A stretch of DNA of 64,000 nucleotides from Acidobacteriota bacterium (GTDB lineage: Bacteria > Acidobacteriota > JAAYUB01). A program made the position numbers and the translations under genes. The stretch is taken from assembly GCA_012517875.1 (NCBI GenBank), contig JAAYUB010000017.1, positions 20,943 to 84,942 on the forward strand, read 5' to 3'. Shown here piece after piece: positions 16,442 to 24,692 of this stretch; positions within the stretch are counted from its first letter, which is position 1, and every line of letters starts with the position of its first letter. The notes beneath the pieces are model-generated. The model saw nothing but the letters and a program-made list of their open reading frames with translations, was not told the DNA's origin and made no database searches.

Positions 16442-17692
16442 TCAGTCCATCTTGATCGTTTTGTTGATCCGGCGCACCGCGCCGCTGTAATCTTTGATCA
16501 CGATCTCCAATCGCGCCTCCGCCCCCTTGGCGAAGGGATCGGTGAAGTGCTTGAACGTGCCGTCCTTCTCCAGGATGACCATCCGGCCGTTGATGGTCAG
16601 GAGGTTGTCCGGATCGGTGCGGCCGATGACTTCCAGGATGTTGCCGATCACCACGATTTCGGTCAGATCAAACCGGATGGATTCGCTGGGATTGAGCTTC
16701 TGCGGCCGGATACCGAACATGCTTGTGGCGCTGGGGTAACCTTCTACGTTGTTGCTGTCGATCGCCGTCACCCGCCAGTAGTAGTTGCCGTACGCCAATC
16801 CGGAGACTGTCAGCGAATCTTTGCCGGTGACCACCCGCTCGAAAAGCTTCTGGTAAAACTGGGGATGGTTGGAAATGGCCACCCGATAGCTGTAGGTGGC
16901 GTTCACGACCTGCCACTGGAACCGGATGTTGACCCGCTCGGGATCCTTTGCAGAAAAGATTTCCGAGGTGAGAGGCGCCAGGAGAACCGGCCCCGGCGGA
17001 AGCGCTCGCTTCTGCATCGCGCCGTCCTGGACGTTAACGGACTCGTTGCCGCGCACCACCACGGAATCGCGGGTCTCTTTTGAGGTGACGGCTGCTTGCC
17101 CCTGTGAAACCTTCAGCCCGGTGTCCTTGAGGCGATCGTCGTACGTTGCGCTGGCTCGCGTGTTGGAACCGACGTCCGCAACCGTGTTGGCTGTTTCCAC
17201 TTTTGTCTTGGATTGCGGCGTGTTCTTCTGGTAAGTGGACAAATCCAGTGCGCCGGTGGCCAACTCCACGTTGACGCTGCGGGTCAGATTGGAGGGGTTT
17301 TCGTAGCTCTCGAGAATCGAGACAAGCGAATTGGACTTGACTTCGTATATCGTCCCGTCGAAGAAGACCACCCGGCAGCTGCTGTTGGCGCCCGTCCGGA
17401 CAAGGTCGCCGGGATACAAACGCTCCACCTTGTCGGCGGCGACCCACTCCAGCGAATCCAGAGGTTTGACTTTGACATCGCCGTCCAGATACGTGAATTG
17501 GGCGGCGCGTTTCTCAAGCACCTCCGGCTGGGCGTCGGTAGACCTGCCGCCGACGGCGATGCCGTACTTGTTGATGAACCAGAGGCCAACGCCGAACACT
17601 ACCGCCAAGATGACGATGACCCAGAACCGTAGCGTCCGGTAAGGGATCGTGGTCCACTCAATATACTCGATGACCCGCCGCTCTTTGGGCAT
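16442..17692 (-). CDS. FecR-domain membrane protein
   Basis: 416 aa. One N-terminal membrane helix (about 22-40) precedes a long periplasmic part. Residues ~65-190 fit a FecR-type domain ('YLDGDVKVKP', 'LYPGDLVRTGANSSCRVVFFDGT'), common in Acidobacteriota outside iron uptake. Next comes a fibronectin-like segment ('FQWQVVNATYSYRVAIS', 'GNYYWRVTAID') and a C-terminal beta-rich region. No sigma-factor partner is adjacent, so it is not a standard FecR regulator; an envelope-sensing or wall-binding role is inference. First gene of the GGDEF-mre block, with a good promoter upstream. Confidence 0.8.
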   Translation of the reverse strand: MPKERRVIEYIEWTTIPYRTLRFWVIVILAVVFGVGLWFINKYGIAVGGRSTDAQPEVLEKRAAQFTYLDGDVKVKPLDSLEWVAADKVERLYPGDLVRTGANSSCRVVFFDGTIYEVKSNSLVSILESYENPSNLTRSVNVELATGALDLSTYQKNTPQSKTKVETANTVADVGSNTRASATYDDRLKDTGLKVSQGQAAVTSKETRDSVVVRGNESVNVQDGAMQKRALPPGPVLLAPLTSEIFSAKDPERVNIRFQWQVVNATYSYRVAISNHPQFYQKLFERVVTGKDSLTVSGLAYGNYYWRVTAIDSNNVEGYPSATSMFGIRPQKLNPSESIRFDLTEIVVIGNILEVIGRTDPDNLLTINGRMVILEKDGTFKHFTDPFAKGAEARLEIVIKDYSGAVRRINKTIKMD

Positions 17693-17741
17693 GGGAAGAG
17701 TGCTGGTAAGCCCCCCGCAAAGTCTTTATCTGCCGTGAAAG

Positions 17742-17770
17742 ATCATATAGAATGAAATAGTTGATTTCAA
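17742..17770 (-). promoter_or_regulatory. Predicted sigma-70 promoter for the fecR-GGDEF-mre operon
   Basis: On the minus strand TTGAAA, a 17-base spacer and TATGAT, in a locally AT-rich stretch 50 bases before the FecR-like start codon. Five of six matches in each box. Probably drives the whole block down to rodA and the radical SAM gene, since no gap over ~65 bases follows. Confidence 0.6.
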
Positions 17771-17824
17771 TATGATTTTTCAATCACGTCGGTGCAACAA
17801 CTCCATGACGCAGTCGAGGCAGAC

Positions 17825-18181
17825 ATGACCCGTGGCGGACTCAACGAAGATGTGCGGCCGTGGGGCCGGTTCATCGTGCTGGACGAAGGGCCGGGCTTTA
17901 AGGTGAAACGGATCGAGGTGGCAGCCGGCAAGAGGCTCAGTCTCCAGTCGCACCGGCACCGCCGCGAACAGTGGACGGTCGTGCAGGGCGAGGCCGTGGT
18001 GAGCCTAGACGGCGTGGACCATCGGCTGGTCCCCGGTGGCAGCATCGGCATCCCACGGCAAGCCCGCCACCGGGTGGCCAGCGCCGGCCCGGAGCCGCTG
18101 GTGTTCATCGAGGTCCAGACCGGCGACTACCTGGGCGAGGACGATATCACCCGACACGAAGACGATTTCAACCGAACGTGA
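17825..18181 (+). CDS. Cupin-domain protein, mannose-6-phosphate isomerase type II-like
   Basis: Single-domain cupin of 118 aa resembling the C-terminal isomerase domain of bifunctional ManC proteins: 'RPWGRF', 'VKRIEVAAGKRLSLQSHRHR', 'EQWTVVQGEA' and 'IPRQARHRV'. His and Glu residues in both cupin motifs would hold one metal ion. It may interconvert mannose-6-P and fructose-6-P or act on another nucleotide-sugar precursor. ATG with 'gagg' upstream is preferred over a GTG 33 bases earlier. It stands alone, divergent from the fecR-mre block. Confidence 0.8.
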   Translation: MTRGGLNEDVRPWGRFIVLDEGPGFKVKRIEVAAGKRLSLQSHRHRREQWTVVQGEAVVSLDGVDHRLVPGGSIGIPRQARHRVASAGPEPLVFIEVQTGDYLGEDDITRHEDDFNRT

Positions 18182-18370
18182 TCAATTGATCGCCGGGGTT
18201 CAGCCAGTTGCCTGATCGCCCGTTGGCTGTTCACGTCCTGCGCATTTCCGTGGGACCGTTTGCAGCCACCAGCATTGCTCACCCTGCTGCAGACGAATTC
18301 GAGCCGCCCCCTCCGAAATTTCTCTGCCAAGGGAGAACGCCACGAGTTCGCGGATGAATGCCGGCTACGC

Positions 18371-18970
18371 TCAGATATACCCCAAGGCGCGGAGTCGTTT
18401 CTTGATTGTCTCTTCTTCTTCGGGCGTGTAGCTGACCGCCTCAGCCACAGGAATCAGGTGCATCATCTCCAGCGTCTGGAGGATGCGGGCGGCAGATTGT
18501 TCCGGCGATTCGCGGTCGGTTTCCACGATCACCTCGGGGTGTTCCGGTTCTTCATACGGATCGGAGACGCCGGTAAAGTGTTCCAACTCCCCGGCCAGCG
18601 CCCGTTTGTAATTCCCCTTGGGATCTCGCGTGACAAGAACATCCAGCGGGCACTTGACGAACACCTCGACAAAATCACCGATTCGGGCCCTGTTCTCGTC
18701 ACGGATCGCCCGATAGGGCGAAATCGCCGCGGCGATGGCCACTACGCCGTGCCGCGACCAGAGGTGGCAGACATAGCCGATCCGTCGGATGTTCTCGTCC
18801 CGATCCTCCTTGCTGAAGCCCAATCCCTTGCCCAGGTGGGTTCTCACTTCGTCTCCGTCCAATACTTCCACCGGCAGGCCCCGCTCGAGCAGGCAACCCT
18901 CGATGAGGCGGGCCAGCGTGCTCTTGCCGGCGCTGGGCAAGCCGGTGAACCAGATGGTGAAACCTTTCAT
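18371..18970 (-). CDS. cysC: Adenylyl-sulfate kinase
   Basis: Kinase of 199 aa that phosphorylates APS to PAPS for sulfate assimilation or sulfation. P-loop 'GLPSAGKST' (about 10-18), '[18 protein letters not shown]', '[20 protein letters not shown]' and '[11 protein letters not shown]' are all APS-kinase signatures. The frame is intact. Upstream on the same strand are a phosphodiesterase gene and sat, both disrupted, so the substrate must come from another Sat copy or the pathway is being lost. The start is 16 bases after the end of the phosphodiesterase pseudogene. Confidence 0.92.
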   Translation of the reverse strand: MKGFTIWFTGLPSAGKSTLARLIEGCLLERGLPVEVLDGDEVRTHLGKGLGFSKEDRDENIRRIGYVCHLWSRHGVVAIAAAISPYRAIRDENRARIGDFVEVFVKCPLDVLVTRDPKGNYKRALAGELEHFTGVSDPYEEPEHPEVIVETDRESPEQSAARILQTLEMMHLIPVAEAVSYTPEEEETIKKRLRALGYI

Positions 18971-18986
18971 TTCCGACTTCTTTCAA

Positions 18987-20426
18987 TTACTCCAACTTCC
19001 CGGATGGTCGACGCGTTCGGGGTGGCCCGACCCGCATCCGCAATCCTTGCAACGGCCGCCCGATCATGTCATCAGGGACCGGCAGGCGGGAGTAATCCAG
19101 CACCGTCGGGGTGATGGCGTAGATGCTGGCGTCGCCGGTTTATCCGCCCGCCGGCCGTCGGGGATCGTGATAGACATAAATTCCGAACCGGTCATGGTTG
19201 GCGTCGTCAGGGCCGGCGTCGTTCTCGAAAATGTGCACATTGCCGCCCCCAACCACACCCGCGGACCGCTACAATAGGTTGCCGAAATAAACAATCAGAT
19301 CCGGCGGAATATTCCGGCACTCTCGATCGATGAGCTCAGGGCGGTAAACGACCGTACCGATGGGGTGACCCTGTTCATCACCGATCGCCTCGATCTCGGC
19401 CTGAACGCGATCGCGAAATGCGGGGAATTCCGCCTGAGGAATCACCCCTTGCGGTTCCCGGCCTTGCACATTGATAAACACACGCGCGTAGTATCCGCCC
19501 TCGCCCCAAACGCGCGTCCGGGACCAGTCCACCATGTTCATTTTAAGAGAAATCGGTGTGGCAGGCGGTTCTTTGAGCACCAGATAGCCTTGGCGACACA
19601 GCCATTCATTAATGCAAACGCCGCCCTGCATCCCCCGGGGCGCCATGGTCACTGACCACCAAAACGGCGGTCTCGGGGCCGGCCAAATCCAGAACTTCAC
19701 CGATCCGCTCGTCGAGCCAGCGGTAGTAGTCGCGCAGCGTGTTCCGGAAGTGGTTGCCCGGCTCATACAGTCGGTGGGTTGGGTCGCAGTAGCGCCAGAA
19801 GCCGTGGTGGATCCGGTCCGGTCCCATCTCGACGAACATGAAGAAGTCCCACTCCCGGTGGGTCAGCCAATGGCGGACCACCTGGATGCCTCGCCGGCTC
19901 ATGGTATAAATTTGTTCCAACAACCTGGCCTTTTCGTCGGTCCTGAAATCGCTCACGTCGATGATGTAATCCCCGTCGGCCAAGGCGTCCAATTCGGCGG
20001 CTATTTCCGGGGGATAAGTGTAAGGAACGGATTTGTCAGGCGTCAAAAAGCAGCCGTCCATGATTCCGTTGAGCGGCTTGGGGGGTATGTCTGAGGGACA
20101 TTTAAAATGATGCAGCGCTTGCGAAGGCGGCTGAGCACGTTCCAGAGCGTTGGCTCCCTGACTGTTGAGGCGTTGGCGAAAAACAGGTCATCATACCCGT
20201 GCGTGCTGCGGTTACGAAATCCGTAGCATCCCAACTGGCCGGGATCCTTGCCGGTCACCAAGGCGGTCCATGCGGGCACAGTGATCGGAGGAGTGGTGCT
20301 TTCCAGGTGCCCGTACCGGCCGCGCCGGGCCAGGGCGTCAAGCCGGGGCATCTCTGACGCAAACTCACCGAAAACCAGCCGGGGTGTGGCGCAGTCCAGC
20401 CCGATGATGATCGGTTTAGGACCCAT
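18987..20426 (-). pseudogene. Type I phosphodiesterase/nucleotide pyrophosphatase (AlkP superfamily), disrupted
   Basis: Once a protein of about 480 aa of the AlkP superfamily. Recognisable parts: 'PIIIGLDCATPRLVF', 'TTPPITVPAWTALVTGKDPG', 'VEMGPDRIHHGFWRY', 'VLVVSDHGA' and 'IPPDLIVYFGNL'. Four lesions: a one-base loss in a run of six G (20080-20085); a one-base gain near 19630-19640 just after 'SDHGA'; TAG at 19269-19271 where the family has Trp; and TAA at 19140-19142. Frames on both sides remain alignable, so decay is recent. It overlaps the end of sat by 11 bases and leads into cysC. Confidence 0.85.
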
Positions 20427-21580
20427 TGACGCGCCCCCGCGTGTGTTCGATGAGAATGGCAGCGACTTCCGGGCGACTCAACTCGGACGGCGGATATTCG
20501 CCCCTGGCCAGCAATTCCCGCAGCCGGGTGCCGCTGAGTGCCAGATGGTGCTCGGAGTCGTGGGGGCTTGTCTTGGCTGAAGCCATCTGCTGGCAGGCGC
20601 GACAGAAGAACGTGTTGTCAAAGAACATCGGCTGGATGCCGATTTCCTCCGGCTCGAATTCCCGGAAGATCAGATGAGCATCGAACGGCCCGTAGAAGCT
20701 GCCCACCCCAGCGTGATCGCGTCCCACGATGAGGTGCGTGCAGTCGTAGTTCTTGCGGACCAGGGCGTGAAAGACCGCTTCGCGCGGTCCGGCGTAGCGC
20801 ATCGCCGCAGGGAACACCGAAATCACCGTCCGGGTTTTCGGGAAGTAGTTCTGAAGCAGTGCGTCGTAGCAACGCATGCGGACGTCCGCCGGGATGTCGT
20901 CCGCTTTGGTCTCGCCGACGAGCGGATGAACGAGCAGACCATCGACCGATTCCAGGGCACACTTCAAGATGTATTCGTGCGCCCGATGGATCGGATTGCG
21001 TGTCTGGAAAGCCACCACCGTATGCCAGCCGCGCTATTTGAACAGGAGCCGCGTCTCCCGGGGGTCCAGCAGGAAGTTGGCGAACGGGCTGTTCGGTGGG
21101 CGCTGCAGCAGGATGATTGGCCCGCCGAGACAGTAGTTTCCGGTCCCCTTCAGATACTGCATCCCCGGCTGGCGTTCGTCGGTGGTCAGCAGCACCTTCT
21201 CGGCTTCCGCCTCCTTGTCCACCGGGTACAACTCCCGTAAATGCAGCACGCCGAGCAGGGCGCCCGCTGCAGAGTGCAGCGCCACATCCGAGTCCTCAGC
21301 CAGTCGATCCGCCTCTGCCCCCGCCACGGCCAAGGTGACGGGTAACGTCCAAGGCAACCCATTCGCCAAGCGCTTCAGATCCAGCACCGACAGATAGTCG
21401 TCCCGACCCATGAAACCATCCAGCGGGGACATCGCCCCGTGGCCGCATCAGCAAGTCGAATTGCTCCCGCGGGTTCAATGTGATCGATGGCATGTCGGGC
21501 ACCGCCTGCATCAGCGACTCCTGCTCCTTGTCTTCGGCAATCCGGTTGACCAGCAGACCACCACGCGGCAGAATCGACAA
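20416..21580 (-). pseudogene. sat: Sulfate adenylyltransferase (ATP sulfurylase), disrupted
   Basis: Homomeric ATP sulfurylase would convert sulfate and ATP to APS. N part: 'LPRGGLLVNRI' and 'LTLNPREQFDLLM'-like region. Centre: 'MSPLDGFMGRDDYLSVL'. C part: '[16 protein letters not shown]' (the QTRNPxHRAHE motif), '[15 protein letters not shown]' and '[15 protein letters not shown]'. Lesions: a one-base insertion near 21440 ('LLMR' runs out of frame before 'HGAMSPLDGF') and an in-frame TAG at 21034-21036, just before 'RGW', where the family has Glu. TTG with 'gagg' upstream is the likely original start. Confidence 0.88.
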
Positions 21581-21684
21581 ATTCGATCCTCACCGAAACA
21601 GCAGGCTGAAATCGGTCATTCTCTGAAAAGGCTTCCCCAGGCGCAAAATGGATTCTGTTGCGGGAAGCGGGGGCGTGCGCTCCA

Positions 21685-22536
21685 TCACCGGCCGTGAAGA
21701 TGCAGGCGTTCCAGGACGCGGCGGACGATCTCATTGGTCCAATCGGGTTCTTCGGCTGGTTCAGACTTGGGGGCGGGTGTTGCCGCTCCACCGCCCGGAG
21801 CAGGGGTCGGTTGCGCCAGCCCGTTCATCAGGCGGTCCAGCCGGAAAGGGTCTTCGGCGGGCAGCGATTCGCGGACACAGCACTCGGGCACTTCCCCGGT
21901 CAACCCGTAACCGGTCCGGATCTGACGGAGCTTGTCCACCTGGTCGCGGCTCAGGACGTTCACGGCGCCCAGCCCCCTGGCCAGGTAGAGAATATGCGCG
22001 AAATGCTCGATGGACTCCATCCGGTAGTACGCTTCGTAGATGCTGCGACCCAGTGTCAGCGCGCCATGATTCTGGAGCAGAAATGCGTCGTAGCCGCTGA
22101 GAAAGGGTCGCAGGGATTCCGGCACCTCCAGCGTGCTGGGCGTGCCGTAGGGCGCCAGCGGCACCGCTCCCAGGCTCACCACGATTTCGGGCAGCACGCA
22201 ATGCGACAGCGGCAATCCGGCCACTGCATGCGCCGTGCTGTACGGCGGGTGTGCATGGAAGACGGCGCGGATCTCCGGGCGCTGGTCGTAGACCAACAGG
22301 TGCATCTGGATTTCCGACGAAGGCCGGATGTCGCCTTCCAGGAGGCGACCTTGACGATCCACGCGGACAATCATGTCCGGTGTCAGAAATCCCTTGCTCT
22401 GCCCGGTGGCGGTGGCCAAAATCTCCGTGTCAGAAATTCTGACGCTGATGTTGCCGTCGTTGGCGGCCACCCAGCCGCGCAGCCAGCAACGGCGCCCCAC
22501 CTCGATGATGTCTTTCTTCACATCGTAGATGTTCAT
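21685..22536 (-). CDS. Class II aldolase/adducin-family protein with a C-terminal helical tail
   Basis: 283 aa. Residues 1-215 form a zinc-dependent class II aldolase domain like L-fuculose-phosphate aldolase: 'ANDGNISVR', 'SSE' (catalytic Glu75), 'HAHP' (His94/His96) and 'LLQNHGAL' (His157). Such enzymes split sugar phosphates into DHAP and an aldehyde. Unusually, a ~25-residue Pro/Ala/Gly linker (about 242-264) is followed by an amphipathic helix 'WTNEIVRRVLERLHL', like encapsulation peptides that target enzymes into bacterial microcompartments. No shell genes are in the window. Intact, unlike the downstream sat. Confidence 0.88.
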   Translation of the reverse strand: MNIYDVKKDIIEVGRRCWLRGWVAANDGNISVRISDTEILATATGQSKGFLTPDMIVRVDRQGRLLEGDIRPSSEIQMHLLVYDQRPEIRAVFHAHPPYSTAHAVAGLPLSHCVLPEIVVSLGAVPLAPYGTPSTLEVPESLRPFLSGYDAFLLQNHGALTLGRSIYEAYYRMESIEHFAHILYLARGLGAVNVLSRDQVDKLRQIRTGYGLTGEVPECCVRESLPAEDPFRLDRLMNGLAQPTPAPGGGAATPAPKSEPAEEPDWTNEIVRRVLERLHLHGR

Positions 22537-22702
22537 GCGTTGGGACCACGGTTATTCTAAGCTGGGGCATCCGTCAATACAAGCGCCTTCATGCGGCAAG
22601 TCCGCCGGCGCGCCCCCCGAGACGCCGGTCACGCGCCGCAATGCCTTTGCCTCGCCTCGGCCGGGGCGGCGAGAGCCGGGATCGCCGCCGACATGCAAAT
22701 CC

Positions 22703-22732
22703 ATGACACGAGCCCCGGGGTGCTGGTATAAT
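22703..22732 (+). promoter_or_regulatory. Predicted promoter for the ECF sigma / anti-sigma pair
   Basis: ATGACA, an 18-base spacer and a perfect TATAAT preceded by TGG (extended -10). It lies 34 bases before the sigma-factor ATG. It marks the switch from the minus-strand block to the long plus-strand block. Confidence 0.6.
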
Positions 22733-22765
22733 GCACCATCTTACACAACACCCGGGTTCAGGATC

Positions 22766-23290
22766 ATGTCGGCCAATCTGCCCTCACACATCGACCTTAC
22801 AAAATTGCGCGAAATATTTCTCGCGCTGGCTAAACGAAGGGTCCGCGATGAGCAGGATGCGGAAGAAATCGTGCAGGATGCGCTGATGACTGTTGTTGAA
22901 AAATCCGCTTTGCAAACCTTCGAAAAGAGCTTCCTCCAGTGGGCATTCGGCGTTCTGCGCAACAAGATCGGCAACTATTACCAGCAACGCGAGCGGCGTC
23001 ATCGCACGACCGAAGAGATGACTGAGGATACTGAGCGTACGCTTCAGTCCGGTTTGCCGGATCCGCTGTCGATGTCCACCGAAGCTGAACTCCGCAGCAA
23101 GATCCAGCGATCCTGGCGGCAGCTCGGCAGCCAGTGCCGGCGGCTGTTGTGGATGCTGTACTCCGGGTATTCGCGTGAAGAGATTTTCGCCGAATTTCCC
23201 CAGTATCATTTCAAGGTGGTCAACACGAAGATCTTCCGCTGCCGGAATTATCTGCGCCGGCTGCTCCGCCAAGAGGGGTATTCGCTATGA
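22766..23290 (+). CDS. ECF-type RNA polymerase sigma factor
   Basis: 174 aa, sigma-70 family with regions 2 and 4 only. Region 2: 'RDEQDAEEIVQDALMTVVEK' with 'FLQWAFGVLRNKIGNYYQ'. Region 4: 'SQCRRLLWMLYSGYSREEIF', a divergent helix-turn-helix. The ATG is chosen because the promoter lies just upstream and family homology starts soon after. It overlaps the following zinc-finger membrane gene by four bases (ATGA), the standard sigma/anti-sigma arrangement. The stimulus is unknown. Confidence 0.85.
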   Translation: MSANLPSHIDLTKLREIFLALAKRRVRDEQDAEEIVQDALMTVVEKSALQTFEKSFLQWAFGVLRNKIGNYYQQRERRHRTTEEMTEDTERTLQSGLPDPLSMSTEAELRSKIQRSWRQLGSQCRRLLWMLYSGYSREEIFAEFPQYHFKVVNTKIFRCRNYLRRLLRQEGYSL

Positions 23291-24033
23291 CCTGTCGTGA
23301 CAGCCGGATCAAGCGGCTGCTGCCTCTCTACGAAGCCGGTCTGCTGAATCTCCAGGAGGCCGGTGAGGTGGAGACGCACCTGCTGTCCTGCCCCGGCTGT
23401 GCCGAAGAGATGTTTGCCATGCAACCGGTGATCACCGCCATCCGGGGAATGGAAAATCCGGTGGATTCGGTCGAGGAGCCCGGCTTCCTGGTGCGGTTTG
23501 TCTCGCTGCGCTGGGCCAGCGTGGCCACTGCGGCGGCTTTGCTGGTGGTGGTCTGCACGTCCGCCTGGCTGCTGCTGCCCGGTTGGCTGTCTACGCCGCC
23601 CCACCCGCCGGCCGCCGATCTGGCGCGTTCCTTGCAGCATCTCGAACAGTTGGGCATGGACGACTATGCCGGCCTGGCGCCGAGCGACTCCCGGTTCCTC
23701 ACCGCGCTGGGATTGTTCCGGCAAAATCGGACCCGCGACGCACTGGCTGCCGTGATGCCCACGCTGCCGCCCGTCGGTCAGACCTCACCGGCCGTACACC
23801 TGGCCGCCCGATGCCACCTGGCGCTGGACCGGCCGGAAGCCGCTCAACGCCTGCTGGCGCAGCATCCGGTTCCGCCAGGCCACGCCCGGTACCGGGATTA
23901 CCTGTGGATCCGCGCCGTGGCCTCCCTGCGCCGCGGCCGGCATGATGCCGCCATCGCCGATCTGGAGGAGCTGGCCCGTCATCCGGGAATCAACCAGGCG
24001 GCGTCCGCCGACTTGCTCCAGAAGGTACGCTGA
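23287..24033 (+). CDS. Anti-sigma-factor-like zinc-finger membrane protein with TPR-like C terminus
   Basis: 248 aa. The N terminus has a ZAS-type zinc finger (early Cys3, then 'HLLSCPGCAEE', HxxxCxxC), as in anti-sigma factors. One membrane helix follows (about 78-100, 'VATAAALLVVVCTSAWLLLP'). The periplasmic part is Ala/Arg-rich and helical with a repeat-like pattern ('SRFLTALGLFRQNRTRDAL', 'YLWIRAVASLRRGRHDAAIA') suggesting TPR units. It probably holds the coupled sigma factor at the membrane until signalled. Confidence 0.78.
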   Translation: MTCRDSRIKRLLPLYEAGLLNLQEAGEVETHLLSCPGCAEEMFAMQPVITAIRGMENPVDSVEEPGFLVRFVSLRWASVATAAALLVVVCTSAWLLLPGWLSTPPHPPAADLARSLQHLEQLGMDDYAGLAPSDSRFLTALGLFRQNRTRDALAAVMPTLPPVGQTSPAVHLAARCHLALDRPEAAQRLLAQHPVPPGHARYRDYLWIRAVASLRRGRHDAAIADLEELARHPGINQAASADLLQKVR

Positions 24034-24047
24034 GCGCCTCGTCGCCG

Positions 24048-24581
24048 TTACCTCGACACGCCCCGCCAAGACTCCCGGTGCACTTTGTGCGGGTCGAACT
24101 TGTCCTTGATCACGCCGGCTTCCGCGGGATGCCCCAGGGCCAGCAGGCTGTGGGGGACGATGGTGTCCGGCAGGTCCAGCACCGCTGCGACGCCCTGCAT
24201 GCGATCCTCGCGTGGAAACACGCCCAGCCACACGCCCCCCAGCCCCAGGCTGTGGGCCGCCAGCAGCACGTTCTGGGCGGCAGCGGCGCAATCCACAACC
24301 CAGTAGGGTGGTCGCGTGTCATCGACGCTTCGTTCCAGGTTGCCGCAGAGCAGCAGGGCCAGCGGCGCTTCAGACAGCATCTTCCCGTTCGGGATGATCT
24401 CCGCCAACTGGCGCCGCCGGACCGCCGCGGTGACCACCACCAGTTCCCACGGCTGCATGTTCCGGGCTGAGGGCGCCGCCATTGCAGCCCGCAGCAAGCG
24501 CTCGAGCAGTTCCTCCTCGACCGGCTCCGCCGTAAAGCGGCGAATGCTCCGGCGCGTCAGGATGGCGTCATAACAATCCAT
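24048..24581 (-). CDS. Nitroreductase-family flavoprotein
   Basis: 177 aa, FMN-dependent oxidoreductase fold: 'ILTRRSIRRFTAEPV' (FMN-phosphate site), 'AAPSARNMQPWELVVV', and 'LLAAHSLGLGGVWLGVFP' with 'HSLLALGHPAE' at the C end. Short single-domain form, expected to be a cytoplasmic dimer using NAD(P)H. Substrate unknown. It is the only minus-strand gene between the sigma pair and panB and has its own small divergent intergenic region. Confidence 0.88.
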   Translation of the reverse strand: MDCYDAILTRRSIRRFTAEPVEEELLERLLRAAMAAPSARNMQPWELVVVTAAVRRRQLAEIIPNGKMLSEAPLALLLCGNLERSVDDTRPPYWVVDCAAAAQNVLLAAHSLGLGGVWLGVFPREDRMQGVAAVLDLPDTIVPHSLLALGHPAEAGVIKDKFDPHKVHRESWRGVSR

Positions 24582-24634
24582 CGGATATCCTCCCGGCGTG
24601 TCCGCCCCGCCGCCGACGCCCGGACGGGTGCCGT

Positions 24635-24663
24635 TTGCTTTTTCCCGGGGCTGGCCCTATAAT
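24635..24663 (+). promoter_or_regulatory. Predicted promoter for panB-panC-DUF2520
   Basis: TTGCTT, a 17-base spacer and a perfect TATAAT, 30 bases before the panB TTG start in the gap between divergent nitroreductase and panB genes. Confidence 0.6.
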
Positions 24664-24692
24664 ACAACCGTTTTTCCCATCCGGAGAGGGTT

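Noticed and set aside
18180..18191. Palindrome GATCAATTGATC after the cupin gene as an operator
   Set aside because: It overlaps the stop codon region of the cupin gene and no promoter or start codon follows; a 12-bp match can arise by chance. Bases 18192-18370 show nothing recognisable.
10835..21036. Amber codon recoding to a sense amino acid, suggested by in-frame TAG codons in mrdA, sat and the phosphodiesterase gene
   Set aside because: TAG is used as the normal stop by pyrH, mreB, nuoA, nuoL, nuoM, the TonB-dependent receptor and a PP2C gene here. The expected residues differ (Tyr-like, Glu, Trp), and sat and the phosphodiesterase also carry frameshifts. Decay or error fits better.
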